Part shown: positions 7,691 to 15,992 of the stretch, one piece after another
How the letters are laid out: every line of letters starts with the position of its first letter
How positions within the stretch are numbered: position 1 is the stretch's first letter
Origin: Thermodesulfovibrionales bacterium
GTDB taxonomy: Bacteria; Nitrospirota; Thermodesulfovibrionia; Thermodesulfovibrionales; UBA9159
Assembly: GCA_035686305.1 (NCBI GenBank)
Contig: DASRZP010000106.1
Span: forward strand, 1 to 38,030
Direction of reading: 5' to 3'
DNA: 38,030 nucleotides
Made by a program: the position numbers and the translations under genes
Notes under the pieces: generated by a model
Database searches by the model: none
What the model was told of the DNA's origin: nothing
The model's input: only the letters and a program-made list of their open reading frames with translations

Positions 7691-10165
7691 TTACGCTTTT
7701 TCTATCCTCACCGTATCCGTTGGAGCTTCCCCGTTCGCGGCGGGATGGGTCAGTGCATTCACATTTGCGTGAGGGAAATGCGTCGGTGCAAAGAGCGTCC
7801 CTTCGGGCATCTCATCAGACAGCATCGCCTTGAGATATACCTCGCCCCTTCTCGACGTGACCCTTACATACCCTTCATCGTGAATCTTATGCTCCTTCGC
7901 ATCTCTCGGGTTGATTTCAAGATAGGCGTCTGAGACAACGGAACCGAGGTTCTTCGAAAGTACGGAGAGGGCTCCGGAATGCTGCAACAGATTTGACGTA
8001 ATAAGGAGCAGGGGATATTCTCTGTCCGGTTTCTCAGACAACACGTGCGTAACGGGGTGGAATGAGGGTCTTCCTTCATGAGAAGCAGCGGTAATCACCA
8101 TATCCATAATGGACGCCCTGATTTCGGCAAGGTCCTTGAGACCGACGTCCCGATTCATGGTTCTCGCCAGGTTTCTGAATACCTTCCAGTCGGGGATGGA
8201 CTGTCCTGTCTCGGCCAGAAGCTTCGGGACATTCTGGATATCGCCTGTGGCAGCCATGAATGTCCCCTCTTTCTCACCCCAGCTGCTGGCAGGAAGGACA
8301 ACGTCAGCAAGCTTCGCCGTATCTGTCATGATGATGTCCTGCACGATGAGCAGTTCCAGCTCCTTTAAGGCTCTTGTGACTGTCGAGACATCTTTAAAGG
8401 TAACGAGAGGGTTTTCTCCCATTATGTAGAGTGCCTTGACAGCTCCAGGCTTGTAAAGCATCTCAGAGGCGTCTTTTCCTCCCGAATGAGGTCTGACCCC
8501 GACCTTCCACATGCCTAAAGTATTCGAAAACTCAGCAGGAATCTGGAGGGTATCATGGGCGTCGCCCATGAGAAGAACGAGGTTGGCAGCTGCAAGGACC
8601 GTATTCATGCCCTTCGTGTTCTCAGAAGAGCCAAATGTCAGGGCGAGGAGCCTCCGTCTGGCTCGGGCATAGGACCTTGCAAGGCCAATGATCTCATCTT
8701 CAGTCAACCCTGTGAGCTTCGCAACGGCAGGAGGCGTGAAGTGGGTAAGACTCTTTGACCACGCTTCAAAATTCGGTATGGTGAGGGTCTTTTCCGTAAG
8801 GGGAATCTCCTCATCGAGATTATGAAGTCCCTCGTCGAGAATCACCTTTGCAATGCCGTTGAGGAGAGCAAGCCCCGAGCCTGCCTGTATCTGGAGCCAC
8901 GCGGTGCTGTTCCTCGCAAGTTTTGTCTCCTTCGGGTCTGCAACAATAAGTTGTGCCCCCTGTTTCTGGGCCGCAATAAAATTCAGCCCCCATACCGGCA
9001 CCGTGGATGTTATGTCGGACTCAACAACGAGGATAAAATCAGCCTGCAGAGGCGCGTCCCATGTTATCGGTGAAAGTTCAGTCCCGAAGGCCATCTCGAC
9101 GGCCTTCCGTGCCTTCGCATACCCGAAGCGGGCGGCAGAGTCGATATTGTCCGTGCCGATAATCTCCCTCATGAAACGCTGAAGCATGTAGTTGTCTTCC
9201 ATGGTGGCGCGCTGAGAGCCGATGGCGCCGATAGCGGACGGACCATGCTTCTCTTTTATCGCTTCGAGGCGCTGGGAAACGTATTGAAAGGCCTCCTCCC
9301 ACGTTACCGGAACAAGGGCGCCGTCCCTTTTAATCATGGGTGACTTTATTCTGTTTTCAGAATAGATGTAATCAAATCCGAACCTTCCCTTGCTGCAGAG
9401 ATCTCCCTGGTTGATTCCGATGCCTTCCTTCCCTCTTGCCCTGACGATCCTTCCTTCCCTGAGACTCAGGTTTGTGGTGCAGCCGCAGCCGCAATAGGGA
9501 CATACGATCGGATATTCATCCATATACCAGACCCTTGACCTGAATCGGTAAGGCTTGCTTCCGAGGGCTCCAACAGGGCATGCGTCAATGCACTGCCCGC
9601 AGAACTCGCAGTCCAGGGTCTCCTCGAAGGCTGGACTGATCTTTGACTTGAATCCCCTGCCGAGAAGATTTATGGCACCGACACCCTGATGGTCATAACA
9701 GACCCTCACGCACTTGCCGCAGAGGATGCACCTGTTTGGGTTTCTTTCCACGAGCGGCGCGGCGATGCTCTCGGGTTCACGGCTCCTCTCAGCCACAAAC
9801 CTGCTCTCGGAGGGGCCATACTTGAATGCAAGATCCTGGAGCTGGCACTCACCCGCCTTATCGCAGATCGGACAATCGAGGGGATGATGAATGAGCAGAA
9901 ACTCGAGGACCGTCTTTCTCGCCTTATGGAGCTTCGGCGTCTCGGTATGGACCACCATCCCGTTTTCAGCAGGCGTAGAGCATGCCGCGAAAAGCCTTTT
10001 CTGCCCTTCCAATTCAATGACACAGAGCCTGCAGCCACCATAGGGCCTGAGCCGCCTGTCATAACAGAGGTTGGGAATGTAGATCCCGTTCTTCTGGGCT
10101 GCCTGGAGCACGGTGGTGCCGGGCTCAACCTTCATCGTTTTACCGTTTATCGTAAGCTGTATCAT
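7691..10165 (-). CDS. nuoG: NuoG-like iron-sulfur/molybdopterin-fold subunit
   Basis: This 824-residue protein is an electron-wire subunit of a NADH dehydrogenase module. In order it has a plant-type [2Fe-2S] domain (C34, C45, C48, C62), a His-Cys cluster site (H94, C98, C101, C107), two ferredoxin [4Fe-4S] sets (C146/149/152/156 and C186/189/192/196), and a further CPYCGCGC set (C222, C225, C229, C257) that opens a molybdopterin-oxidoreductase fold. A C-terminal MopB-like domain follows. Where formate dehydrogenases have the catalytic Sec/Cys ('CARVUHG'-type), this protein has 'SAARFGY' with Gly at 348. It is therefore unlikely to be an active formate dehydrogenase and is better called NuoG-like. 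It starts 6 bp after nuoF. A 'formate dehydrogenase alpha' label is the likely automated misannotation. Confidence 0.85.
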   Translation of the reverse strand: MIQLTINGKTMKVEPGTTVLQAAQKNGIYIPNLCYDRRLRPYGGCRLCVIELEGQKRLFAACSTPAENGMVVHTETPKLHKARKTVLEFLLIHHPLDCPICDKAGECQLQDLAFKYGPSESRFVAERSREPESIAAPLVERNPNRCILCGKCVRVCYDHQGVGAINLLGRGFKSKISPAFEETLDCEFCGQCIDACPVGALGSKPYRFRSRVWYMDEYPIVCPYCGCGCTTNLSLREGRIVRARGKEGIGINQGDLCSKGRFGFDYIYSENRIKSPMIKRDGALVPVTWEEAFQYVSQRLEAIKEKHGPSAIGAIGSQRATMEDNYMLQRFMREIIGTDNIDSAARFGYAKARKAVEMAFGTELSPITWDAPLQADFILVVESDITSTVPVWGLNFIAAQKQGAQLIVADPKETKLARNSTAWLQIQAGSGLALLNGIAKVILDEGLHNLDEEIPLTEKTLTIPNFEAWSKSLTHFTPPAVAKLTGLTEDEIIGLARSYARARRRLLALTFGSSENTKGMNTVLAAANLVLLMGDAHDTLQIPAEFSNTLGMWKVGVRPHSGGKDASEMLYKPGAVKALYIMGENPLVTFKDVSTVTRALKELELLIVQDIIMTDTAKLADVVLPASSWGEKEGTFMAATGDIQNVPKLLAETGQSIPDWKVFRNLARTMNRDVGLKDLAEIRASIMDMVITAASHEGRPSFHPVTHVLSEKPDREYPLLLITSNLLQHSGALSVLSKNLGSVVSDAYLEINPRDAKEHKIHDEGYVRVTSRRGEVYLKAMLSDEMPEGTLFAPTHFPHANVNALTHPAANGEAPTDTVRIEKA

Positions 10166-10171
10166 GATTTC

Positions 10172-12055
10172 TTATTCCTCCTTTGCCGCAAGGGCCGCTA
10201 TCCGCATATCCTTCAAAGCCGCCTGATCAGTTGTCTCCTTCAGGCTTTCTCTCATGCTTCTTGGGCCGATCTTCACTGAATCGAACTTACATACCTCATA
10301 ACAAGAGCGGCACTGTATGCATTTCGCTTGGTCGATGCGGTGGGCTACCTTCTTTTCTCCGGATACGGCAGCCTGGGGGCAGACCTTTTTGCACTGGCCG
10401 CAGGCCTTACACTTCTCCTCATCGATATAGAAGGTGCAGAGGTCCTTGCATACCCCTGTCTTGCACCACTGCTCGTTTATGTGGGATTCATACTCTTCCT
10501 TGAAATATCTTATCGTCGTCAGTACGGGGTTGGGGGCGGTCTGGCCCAGACCGCAGAGAGATGTGGCTATGATGTCGAGGGACATGTCCTGAAGGAGCTC
10601 GATGTCTCTTGCCTTTCCTTTCCCTTCCGTTATCTTTGTCAGGAGATCGAGCATCATCGTCGTTCCGATCCTGCAGGGCGGGCATTTACCGCATGACTCT
10701 TCAGCGGTAAATTCGAGGAAGAACTTCGCGACGCTCACCATACAGTTCAGGTCATTCATAACAACCATTCCGCCGGAACCAACAATGGCCCCTGTCTGTA
10801 CGATGTCCTCGTAGGTGACCGGCGTATCAAGGAGGTGCTCTGGTATACAGCCCCCAGAGGGCCCGCCCAGCTGGACGGCCTTGAACTTTCTCTTGTTCGG
10901 TACGCCGCCGCCGATATCATAAATGATCTTTCTGAGGGGGATGCCCATAGGAACCTCAATGAGACCGATATTGCTGATCGCGCCGCTCAGGGCGAAGACC
11001 TTTGTTCCTGTAGATTTTTCCGTCCCGAGACTCCTGTACCAGTCAGCGCCGTTCAAAATAATTTGCGGTATATTGGCATAGGTTTCGACGTTGTTCAGCA
11101 CCGAAGGCTTATCCCAGAGCCCTTTCTGAGCGGGGAACGGCGGCCTGGGCCTCGGCATTCCCCTCTTCCCTTCGATCGACCTCATGAGGGCTGTCTCTTC
11201 TCCGCAGACAAAAGCACCGGCCCCCTGGTAGATCTCGATATCGAGGTTGAATCCCGTACCAAGGATATTATCGCCGAGAAGTCCGTACTCTTTCGCCTGG
11301 TCTATGGCGAGCTGTAATCTGTGGACGGCGAGGGGGTACTCTGCCCTCACGTAAATGTATCCCTTATTTGCCCCGATCGCCCTGGCGCCGATTATCATGC
11401 CCTCAAGCACGACATGGGGGTCGGCCTCCATGATGCTCCTGTCCATGAATGCGCCGGGGTCTCCTTCATCGCCGTTACAGAGGATAAACTTCTCGTCCCC
11501 CTTAACCCTTGCACAGAGTTCCCATTTCATTCCCGTGGGGAATCCTGCTCCGCCCCTTCCGCGAAGTCCGGAGCGCTTGAGTTCATCGATGACCTGTTCC
11601 GGCGTCATCTCCGTCAGTGCCTTTGCAGCTGCCTGGTACCCGTCCCTCGCAATGTATTCATCGATCTTCTCCGCATCGATAAGGCCTTTGTTCCGTAAGG
11701 CCCTGAGCACCTGGAGACTGAAGAAGGGGATGTCCTTCATAAGGGGGATCGTCTGCTTCTTGACAGGCTCCTTGTACATGAGCCTCTCGACAGGCCTTCC
11801 CTTGATGAAGTGCTCTTCCACAATGAGGGGGACATCCTTTACGGTGACCTTCTCGTAAAAGATATCGTCGGGATAGACGGTCATGACAGGGCCCTCGGCG
11901 CAGAAGCCGTTACAACCGGTCAGGACGACATGTATTTCATTCTGGAGGCCTCTGTTCTTCAACTCTTCATCAAGGGCGGTCTTTATCTTCAGACTGCCGC
12001 CGGCGATACATCCGGTGCCTCCGCACAACATTACACTTGAACGATATTTTTCCAT
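10172..12055 (-). CDS. nuoF: NuoF/HydB/HndC-type NADH-binding flavoprotein subunit
   Basis: This 627-residue protein is the FMN- and NAD(H)-binding subunit. The N-terminal 90 residues are a thioredoxin-like [2Fe-2S] domain (C11, C16, C48, C52). The NuoF core follows: 'GLRGRGGAGFPTG' for NAD binding (163-175), 'CNGDEGDPGAFMDR' for FMN (193-206), an SLBB-like region and the N3-type [4Fe-4S] site 'SCGKCPPC' (C455, C458, C461, C501). The C-terminus adds two ferredoxin [4Fe-4S] clusters (C549/552/555/559 and C579/582/585/589). This extended architecture is known from the beta subunits of soluble multimeric and electron-bifurcating enzymes (HydB, HndC), not the short NuoF of E. coli-type complex I. 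A GGAGGAG site precedes the start. The 128 bp between it and the upstream gene hold no ORF. Confidence 0.93.
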   Translation of the reverse strand: MEKYRSSVMLCGGTGCIAGGSLKIKTALDEELKNRGLQNEIHVVLTGCNGFCAEGPVMTVYPDDIFYEKVTVKDVPLIVEEHFIKGRPVERLMYKEPVKKQTIPLMKDIPFFSLQVLRALRNKGLIDAEKIDEYIARDGYQAAAKALTEMTPEQVIDELKRSGLRGRGGAGFPTGMKWELCARVKGDEKFILCNGDEGDPGAFMDRSIMEADPHVVLEGMIIGARAIGANKGYIYVRAEYPLAVHRLQLAIDQAKEYGLLGDNILGTGFNLDIEIYQGAGAFVCGEETALMRSIEGKRGMPRPRPPFPAQKGLWDKPSVLNNVETYANIPQIILNGADWYRSLGTEKSTGTKVFALSGAISNIGLIEVPMGIPLRKIIYDIGGGVPNKRKFKAVQLGGPSGGCIPEHLLDTPVTYEDIVQTGAIVGSGGMVVMNDLNCMVSVAKFFLEFTAEESCGKCPPCRIGTTMMLDLLTKITEGKGKARDIELLQDMSLDIIATSLCGLGQTAPNPVLTTIRYFKEEYESHINEQWCKTGVCKDLCTFYIDEEKCKACGQCKKVCPQAAVSGEKKVAHRIDQAKCIQCRSCYEVCKFDSVKIGPRSMRESLKETTDQAALKDMRIAALAAKEE

Positions 12056-12183
12056 CTCTCCTCCTCTAAGAACCGTAATGGCTAAAACCTAAGACGTAAT
12101 AAGGTTCAGCGTATCCCTGTTCCAGATTTTCAAGGGTCCTCATATGCTCATGGTTCATCATTCATCATCCATGACAGAAACGC

Positions 12184-12567
12184 TTAATATGCGGTCTCGC
12201 TTCCCATGACGAGGGCGGAACCCTCAACAATACGGCCGTTCATTACATGCTCCTGGAAGATCCTTCGTATCTTCTCATCGTCCAGCAGCACATACTTCAC
12301 GGGCGCCTCGTTCATGATCTCGACGGTAGCCATAGGCTCCTTGCTGCACAACCCGGCGCAGCCCGATGTCGTCACGATCACATCCTTGACGTCGCTCTTG
12401 GCAATCTCGTCAAGGAGCGCTTCCATTACCTTTCTTGCGCCAGCAGCGATGCCGCACGTACCCATGTGCACGGTTATCTTCGCACGCGAACCTCCCTCCC
12501 GTAATGTCAGGGCGGATTTGTAGTCTTCCTTTATCTTCTTGAGATCATCGATCGTCAACCGTCCCAT
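12184..12567 (-). CDS. Thioredoxin-like [2Fe-2S] ferredoxin, HndB-like
   Basis: This 127-residue protein resembles HndB of NADP-reducing hydrogenases. Key segments are 'HMGTCGIAAGARKVME' and 'TTSGCAGLCSKEPM', which supply three visible cysteines, one fewer than the usual four of thioredoxin-fold [2Fe-2S] proteins. Cluster binding is therefore likely but not certain. The order NuoE-type, HndB-type, HndC-type, large Fe-S subunit matches hndABCD, except that the last gene here is NuoG-like instead of an [FeFe]-hydrogenase. The start has an AAGGAGG site. Confidence 0.8.
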   Translation of the reverse strand: MGRLTIDDLKKIKEDYKSALTLREGGSRAKITVHMGTCGIAAGARKVMEALLDEIAKSDVKDVIVTTSGCAGLCSKEPMATVEIMNEAPVKYVLLDDEKIRRIFQEHVMNGRIVEGSALVMGSETAY

Positions 12568-12627
12568 ACATGCCTCCTTTTACATAGATGTGAGATTTCC
12601 TGTCCTTGAGCAAGCAATCCTCAGTCA

Positions 12628-13494
12628 TTAGTCACTATAATCCTTCAGCAGATTATGTACCTTTACTGCATTGACGGATCCGTGGGTGTCTTTGTCGATC
12701 ACGACTACCGGCGCAAGCCCGCAGGCCCCCAGACACCGGACCGTTTCAAGCGAGAACTTCTTGTCAGCCGTAACGCCTCCGACACTGACCGCGAGGCCGT
12801 CACTCAGCTTCTTAACAATCTCTTCTGCGCCCTTGACATAGCAGGCGGTGCCGAGGCATACCCTGATGTTATGCTTGCCTTTGGGCTTCATGGTGAAGAA
12901 TGAGTAGAATGAGACAACGCCATGGACTTCGCTCACGGGAAGCTTCAAACCCTTCGCAATATGCCTCTGGATAGAGGGGGGAAGGTATCCGATAAGTTCC
13001 TGCGCCTCCTGGAGAACAGGGATGAGACTACCCGGCTTTCTCCGGTATCTCTTAATGATCGTATCGAGTTGCCTTGCTTTCTCCTCGGTATACTCCTCCG
13101 ATGGGGGAGCCTCTGCAATTACCCCTGACTTTCTGAATTCCATTGCCTTTCCCGTAACCTCCAGGAGCAGCCCCGGCGAAAAGGGTTTCGGCAGATAATC
13201 GAGGATCCTCAGACTGAGGGCCTCTTTTATGCTGTCCTGCGAAGGGTAGCCTGTAATTACGATGATCCCGGTATCAGGCTTGGAGTTCCTTATCCACCGG
13301 ATGAGCTCAAGGCCGTTCATGTCCGGCATCATAAGGTCTGTGATAACAAGGTCGTAGCCGTCTTTGCCGAGCTTGTTCGTCGCCTCGTTGCCGTTCGACG
13401 CGCTCTCGACGGTATAACCTTCTGGCGCTAGGATGCGTTCGCAGCTCTTGACGACAACAGGTTCGTCATCTACTACAAGTATCTTCCCTGCCAT
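12628..13494 (-). CDS. Receiver domain fused to NuoE-type [2Fe-2S] subunit
   Basis: This 288-residue fusion has a CheY-like receiver at residues 1-120 with all active-site residues present: D9/D10 in 'VVDDEP', phospho-acceptor D53 in 'VITDLMMPDMNG', T81 and K103 in 'LPKPF'. Residues 135-285 are a complete NuoE/HndA subunit: an N-terminal helical part ('LIPVLQEAQELIGYLP'), 'VHGVVSFYSFF' and the [2Fe-2S] thioredoxin fold with C213, C218, C254 and C258 ('CLGTACYVKGA', 'CLGACGLAP'). NuoE normally passes electrons or tunes flavin chemistry beside NuoF and is about 160 residues, so the extra 120 are the receiver. It is the first gene of the diaphorase operon, behind a candidate sigma-54 promoter. 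Phosphorylation could tune subunit activity or assembly (inference). Confidence 0.92.
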   Translation of the reverse strand: MAGKILVVDDEPVVVKSCERILAPEGYTVESASNGNEATNKLGKDGYDLVITDLMMPDMNGLELIRWIRNSKPDTGIIVITGYPSQDSIKEALSLRILDYLPKPFSPGLLLEVTGKAMEFRKSGVIAEAPPSEEYTEEKARQLDTIIKRYRRKPGSLIPVLQEAQELIGYLPPSIQRHIAKGLKLPVSEVHGVVSFYSFFTMKPKGKHNIRVCLGTACYVKGAEEIVKKLSDGLAVSVGGVTADKKFSLETVRCLGACGLAPVVVIDKDTHGSVNAVKVHNLLKDYSD

Positions 13495-13637
13495 TCCTCA
13501 TATCCTCCTTCGGATGTACTTTATCGAATGGAAACTGCACGTTTACGTACAGGAGTAAGGCTCTCAACCTTCCTCCTCCCTTCGTTCTCGTCTCTTGGCT
13601 TATTCTTGCTTTGTAGCCGAAGAGTCTGAAAAGATCA

Positions 13638-13653
13638 AGCAATTATGTTGCCA
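13638..13653 (-). promoter_or_regulatory. Candidate sigma-54 promoter of the receiver-NuoE/nuoFG operon
   Basis: The minus strand reads TGGCAACATAATTGCT, matching the RpoN consensus TGGCACG-N4-TTGCW at the -24 TGGCA and -12 TTGCT blocks with exact spacing. The transcription start would be near 13627, giving a leader of about 130 nt before the ATG at 13494. A sigma-54 activator is encoded just upstream on the same strand (13998-15383), which fits. Confidence 0.7.
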
Positions 13654-13682
13654 ACATATTTTATCATAAGATGGACTATCGA

Positions 13683-13759
13683 ATAAACAAGAAAGTCTTA
13701 TATATCCATACAGCCATGACCCAGAGTAAGCCATAGACAATAAAGACTTTCTTGTTTAT
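13683..13759. repeat. Perfect 17-bp inverted repeat upstream of the sigma-54 promoter
   Basis: ATAAACAAGAAAGTCTT (13683-13699) is repeated exactly inverted at 13743-13759, with 43 bp between. The arms lie roughly 45 and 105 bp upstream of the -24/-12 element, in the range where NtrC-type activators bind. It could be a pair of opposed activator sites, or a long hairpin in the 3' end of the upstream transcript. No T run follows on the minus strand, so it is not a standard terminator. Confidence 0.6.
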
Positions 13760-13997
13760 GGTGTATGCTTTTTATATACATTTTTCTGTCCAAGACCGTA
13801 GGTTCTGAGGGGCTCACTCTTCCTGAGCAGCGACTGGATTGACAGCGGGACAGTTCTTTACACCTGGCGAGTTGAATATTTTTTTTATACACATGGTATG
13901 TGCCAGTGAAGGGCCGAGGATCCTCTGGGTTATATCAAAGAGAGCGGCGGAGAGCGGCGAACTGTTACGGGAAAGCCCCTCTCCACTCTCAAGTGCA
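13760..13997. other. Intergenic stretch with no recognisable gene
   Basis: This is the rest of the roughly 500-bp gap between the receiver-NuoE gene and the NtrC-type gene. It is AT-rich, with a T8 tract near 13880-13887. Open frames crossing it on either strand lack recognisable motifs and mostly run into the sigma-54 activator gene. No hairpin with a following T run was found. Confidence 0.4.
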
Positions 13998-15383
13998 TTA
14001 TCCCCTCTTGATCCCATATCTCTTCAGAAGTGCCTGGAAATTTGTCCGTTGCATCCCCACCTCCTGAGCCGCCCTTGTAATATTCCACTTGCTGCGGTCT
14101 AATGCATTGACGACAAAAGCCCTTTCGAGATCTTCGACTGACTTGACCCTCAGCTTCTTCTTCATCTGTTTCAACTCTACGCTTGTTTTGGGAATTTCGG
14201 GCTCCTTTCTGCCTGTTATGAGAATATGCTCGGGCCTCAGTGCCTTGCCTTTACAGAGGATGACGGCGCGGTGAATGATATTTTCGAGCTCCCTTACATT
14301 GCCGGGCCAGTCGTGCAGTATGAGGCGTTTCATTGCCTCTGCAGAGATTGAAGATACCTCCTTCTCCGTCTCCCTCCCGAATTTCCTGATGAAATGATCG
14401 GCGAGCGCCGGGATGTCCTCTTTCCTCTCTCTAAGGGGTGGAAGGTTTATCGGGAAGACGTTCAGCCGATAAAAGAGGTCTTCCCTGAATGTTCCTTCCC
14501 GAACCATTGCTGACAGATCTCTGTTTGTTGCAGCGAGGATCCTGACATCGACCTTCGACATGGTCCTTCCTCCCAGAGGCCTGAACTCCTTCTCCTGCAG
14601 CACCCTAAGGAGTTTCGCCTGCATCGGAATGCCGAGGTTCCCTATCTCATCGAAGAGAATAGTCCCGCGATGGGCAAGCTCGAGAAGGCCCCTGCGCGTC
14701 TCCATCGCCCCGGTGAAAGAACCCTTCATATAACCAAAGAGCTCGGCCTCCATGAGGGCGTCGGGGATCGTCCCGCAGTCGACAACAAGGAAGGGCTCAT
14801 TCCTGCGCGGGCTGTTGTGATGGAGCGCCCTCGCAATGAGCTCCTTGCCTGTTCCGCTTTCCCCGGTTATGAGAACCGTTGTCATTGCAGGTGCTACCGT
14901 TGCGATGAGGTGAAAAACCTTCTGCATGGCCGCCGAAGTCCCGGTGATATTCTCCATGCGGTACAGGGCGTGCATCTCCTGTCTCAGCCGCAGGTTTTCG
15001 ACGAGGAGGTGTTTTCTTTCGAGGCAACGTGTCACAGCGTGGAGAAGCTGTTCGGGCGCAAAAGGCTTCTCGATATAGTCGTACGCCCCGTAGCGCAAGG
15101 CCTCGACAGCGGTCTTCACGGATCCGAAACCGGTTATGACGATCACTTCCGTACCGGGCCAGTTCTCCTTGATCATCCTCAGTACCTCCATGCCGTCCAT
15201 GTGGGGCAGGCGAAGGTCTGTGAGCACGAGATCAAAGTGCTCCTTCCTGAGCCTGTTCAGCCCTTCCGTGCTGTTGGCCGAGAACTCCAGTGCATAGCCT
15301 TCAGGAGCGAGTATCTTTCCACAGCTCTTTCTGACGATCTCATCGTCATCAATAATGATAATCTTCTCTTTAGCAGAGATCAT
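13998..15383 (-). CDS. NtrC-type sigma-54-dependent response regulator
   Basis: This 461-residue transcription activator has a receiver (D56 in 'VLTDLRLPHMDG'), an AAA+ central domain (Walker A 'GESGTGKE' 174-181, sigma-54 contact loop 'GSFTGA' 221-226, Walker B 'ILFDEI' 242-247, R-finger region 'FREDLFYRLNVFPI') and a C-terminal Fis-type HTH ('WNITRAAQEVGMQRTNFQALLKR'). All parts for phosphorylation-controlled, ATP-driven opening of sigma-54 promoters are intact. Its nearest downstream target is the sigma-54 site at 13638-13653. The receiver is clearly related to those at 12628-13494 and 15532-15900 (shared 'LAPEGY' with a preceding Cys). The Shine-Dalgarno before the ATG is weak. Confidence 0.93.
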   Translation of the reverse strand: MISAKEKIIIIDDDEIVRKSCGKILAPEGYALEFSANSTEGLNRLRKEHFDLVLTDLRLPHMDGMEVLRMIKENWPGTEVIVITGFGSVKTAVEALRYGAYDYIEKPFAPEQLLHAVTRCLERKHLLVENLRLRQEMHALYRMENITGTSAAMQKVFHLIATVAPAMTTVLITGESGTGKELIARALHHNSPRRNEPFLVVDCGTIPDALMEAELFGYMKGSFTGAMETRRGLLELAHRGTILFDEIGNLGIPMQAKLLRVLQEKEFRPLGGRTMSKVDVRILAATNRDLSAMVREGTFREDLFYRLNVFPINLPPLRERKEDIPALADHFIRKFGRETEKEVSSISAEAMKRLILHDWPGNVRELENIIHRAVILCKGKALRPEHILITGRKEPEIPKTSVELKQMKKKLRVKSVEDLERAFVVNALDRSKWNITRAAQEVGMQRTNFQALLKRYGIKRG

Positions 15384-15531
15384 AGAGGTGCTTGAGGAAG
15401 TTTACCACGTTTCTTCAGGGAAGGCCATGGAACGGCAGTATTCATATCATAAAGATGCAATGCGGGCAGGACAGGCGAGGGAGGTATGCTCATGAAGGAG
15501 GGAGGATGATGTTCCGGCTAAGCCCCGCTCC

Positions 15532-15900
15532 TCATTTCGAATCGAGGGCATCCTTAACCGCGGCAACGAGGGCATCAGGGGTGAACGGTTTTTCGATATA
15601 ATTGAATGCGCCTGATTTGATCGCCTTCACAGCATTCTCGACCGTACTGTATCCCGTTATCATGATCACCTTTGCGGCCGGCCGCTTCTCCCTTGTCTTC
15701 AGGAGAAACTCCATCCCGTCCATGTCGGGCATCTTGAGGTCCGTCAGAATGAGGTCGTAGGCACTCGTCTCAGCCATCTTCATACCCTCGATCCCGCTCG
15801 GTGCAACGTCAACGTCATAGCCCTCAGGCGCCAGGCACTTCTTGCAGCTTACCCGCACAATCTCCTCATCATCGATCACAAGAATCTTCGGCTTGGCCAT
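15532..15900 (-). CDS. Single-domain response regulator (CheY-like)
   Basis: This 122-residue receiver has no output domain. D10/D11, phospho-acceptor D54 ('ILTDLKMPDMDG'), T82 ('MITGYS') and K104 ('YIEKPFTP') are all present, so it should accept and pass on phosphate. It probably acts as a relay between the cassette's kinase or kinases and another component. It sits between a HATPase gene and the sigma-54 activator on the same strand. Its sequence 'SCKKCLAPEGY' is shared in form with the other two receivers in the cluster. Confidence 0.92.
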   Translation of the reverse strand: MAKPKILVIDDEEIVRVSCKKCLAPEGYDVDVAPSGIEGMKMAETSAYDLILTDLKMPDMDGMEFLLKTREKRPAAKVIMITGYSTVENAVKAIKSGAFNYIEKPFTPDALVAAVKDALDSK

Positions 15901-15992
15901 TCATCGCCCTCCTTCCGTGACCCTATATCATACCATGTGCAGCGATCCACGTGTCCCAACCTTTTCCTCGTCTTCCATGGATACTCCTTCGG

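Noticed and set aside
7691-10165. Calling this gene a formate dehydrogenase alpha subunit
   Set aside because: The Sec/Cys catalytic position reads 'SAARFGY', with Gly at 348, and no formate-dehydrogenase accessory genes are near. NuoE/NuoF-type genes precede it.
13683-13759. The 17-bp inverted repeat as a rho-independent terminator
   Set aside because: The loop is 43 bases and no T run follows on either strand.
13839-14102. Plus-strand open frame of 87 codons
   Set aside because: There is no recognisable motif, its 3' part is antisense to the sigma-54 activator gene, and no ribosome-binding site is visible.
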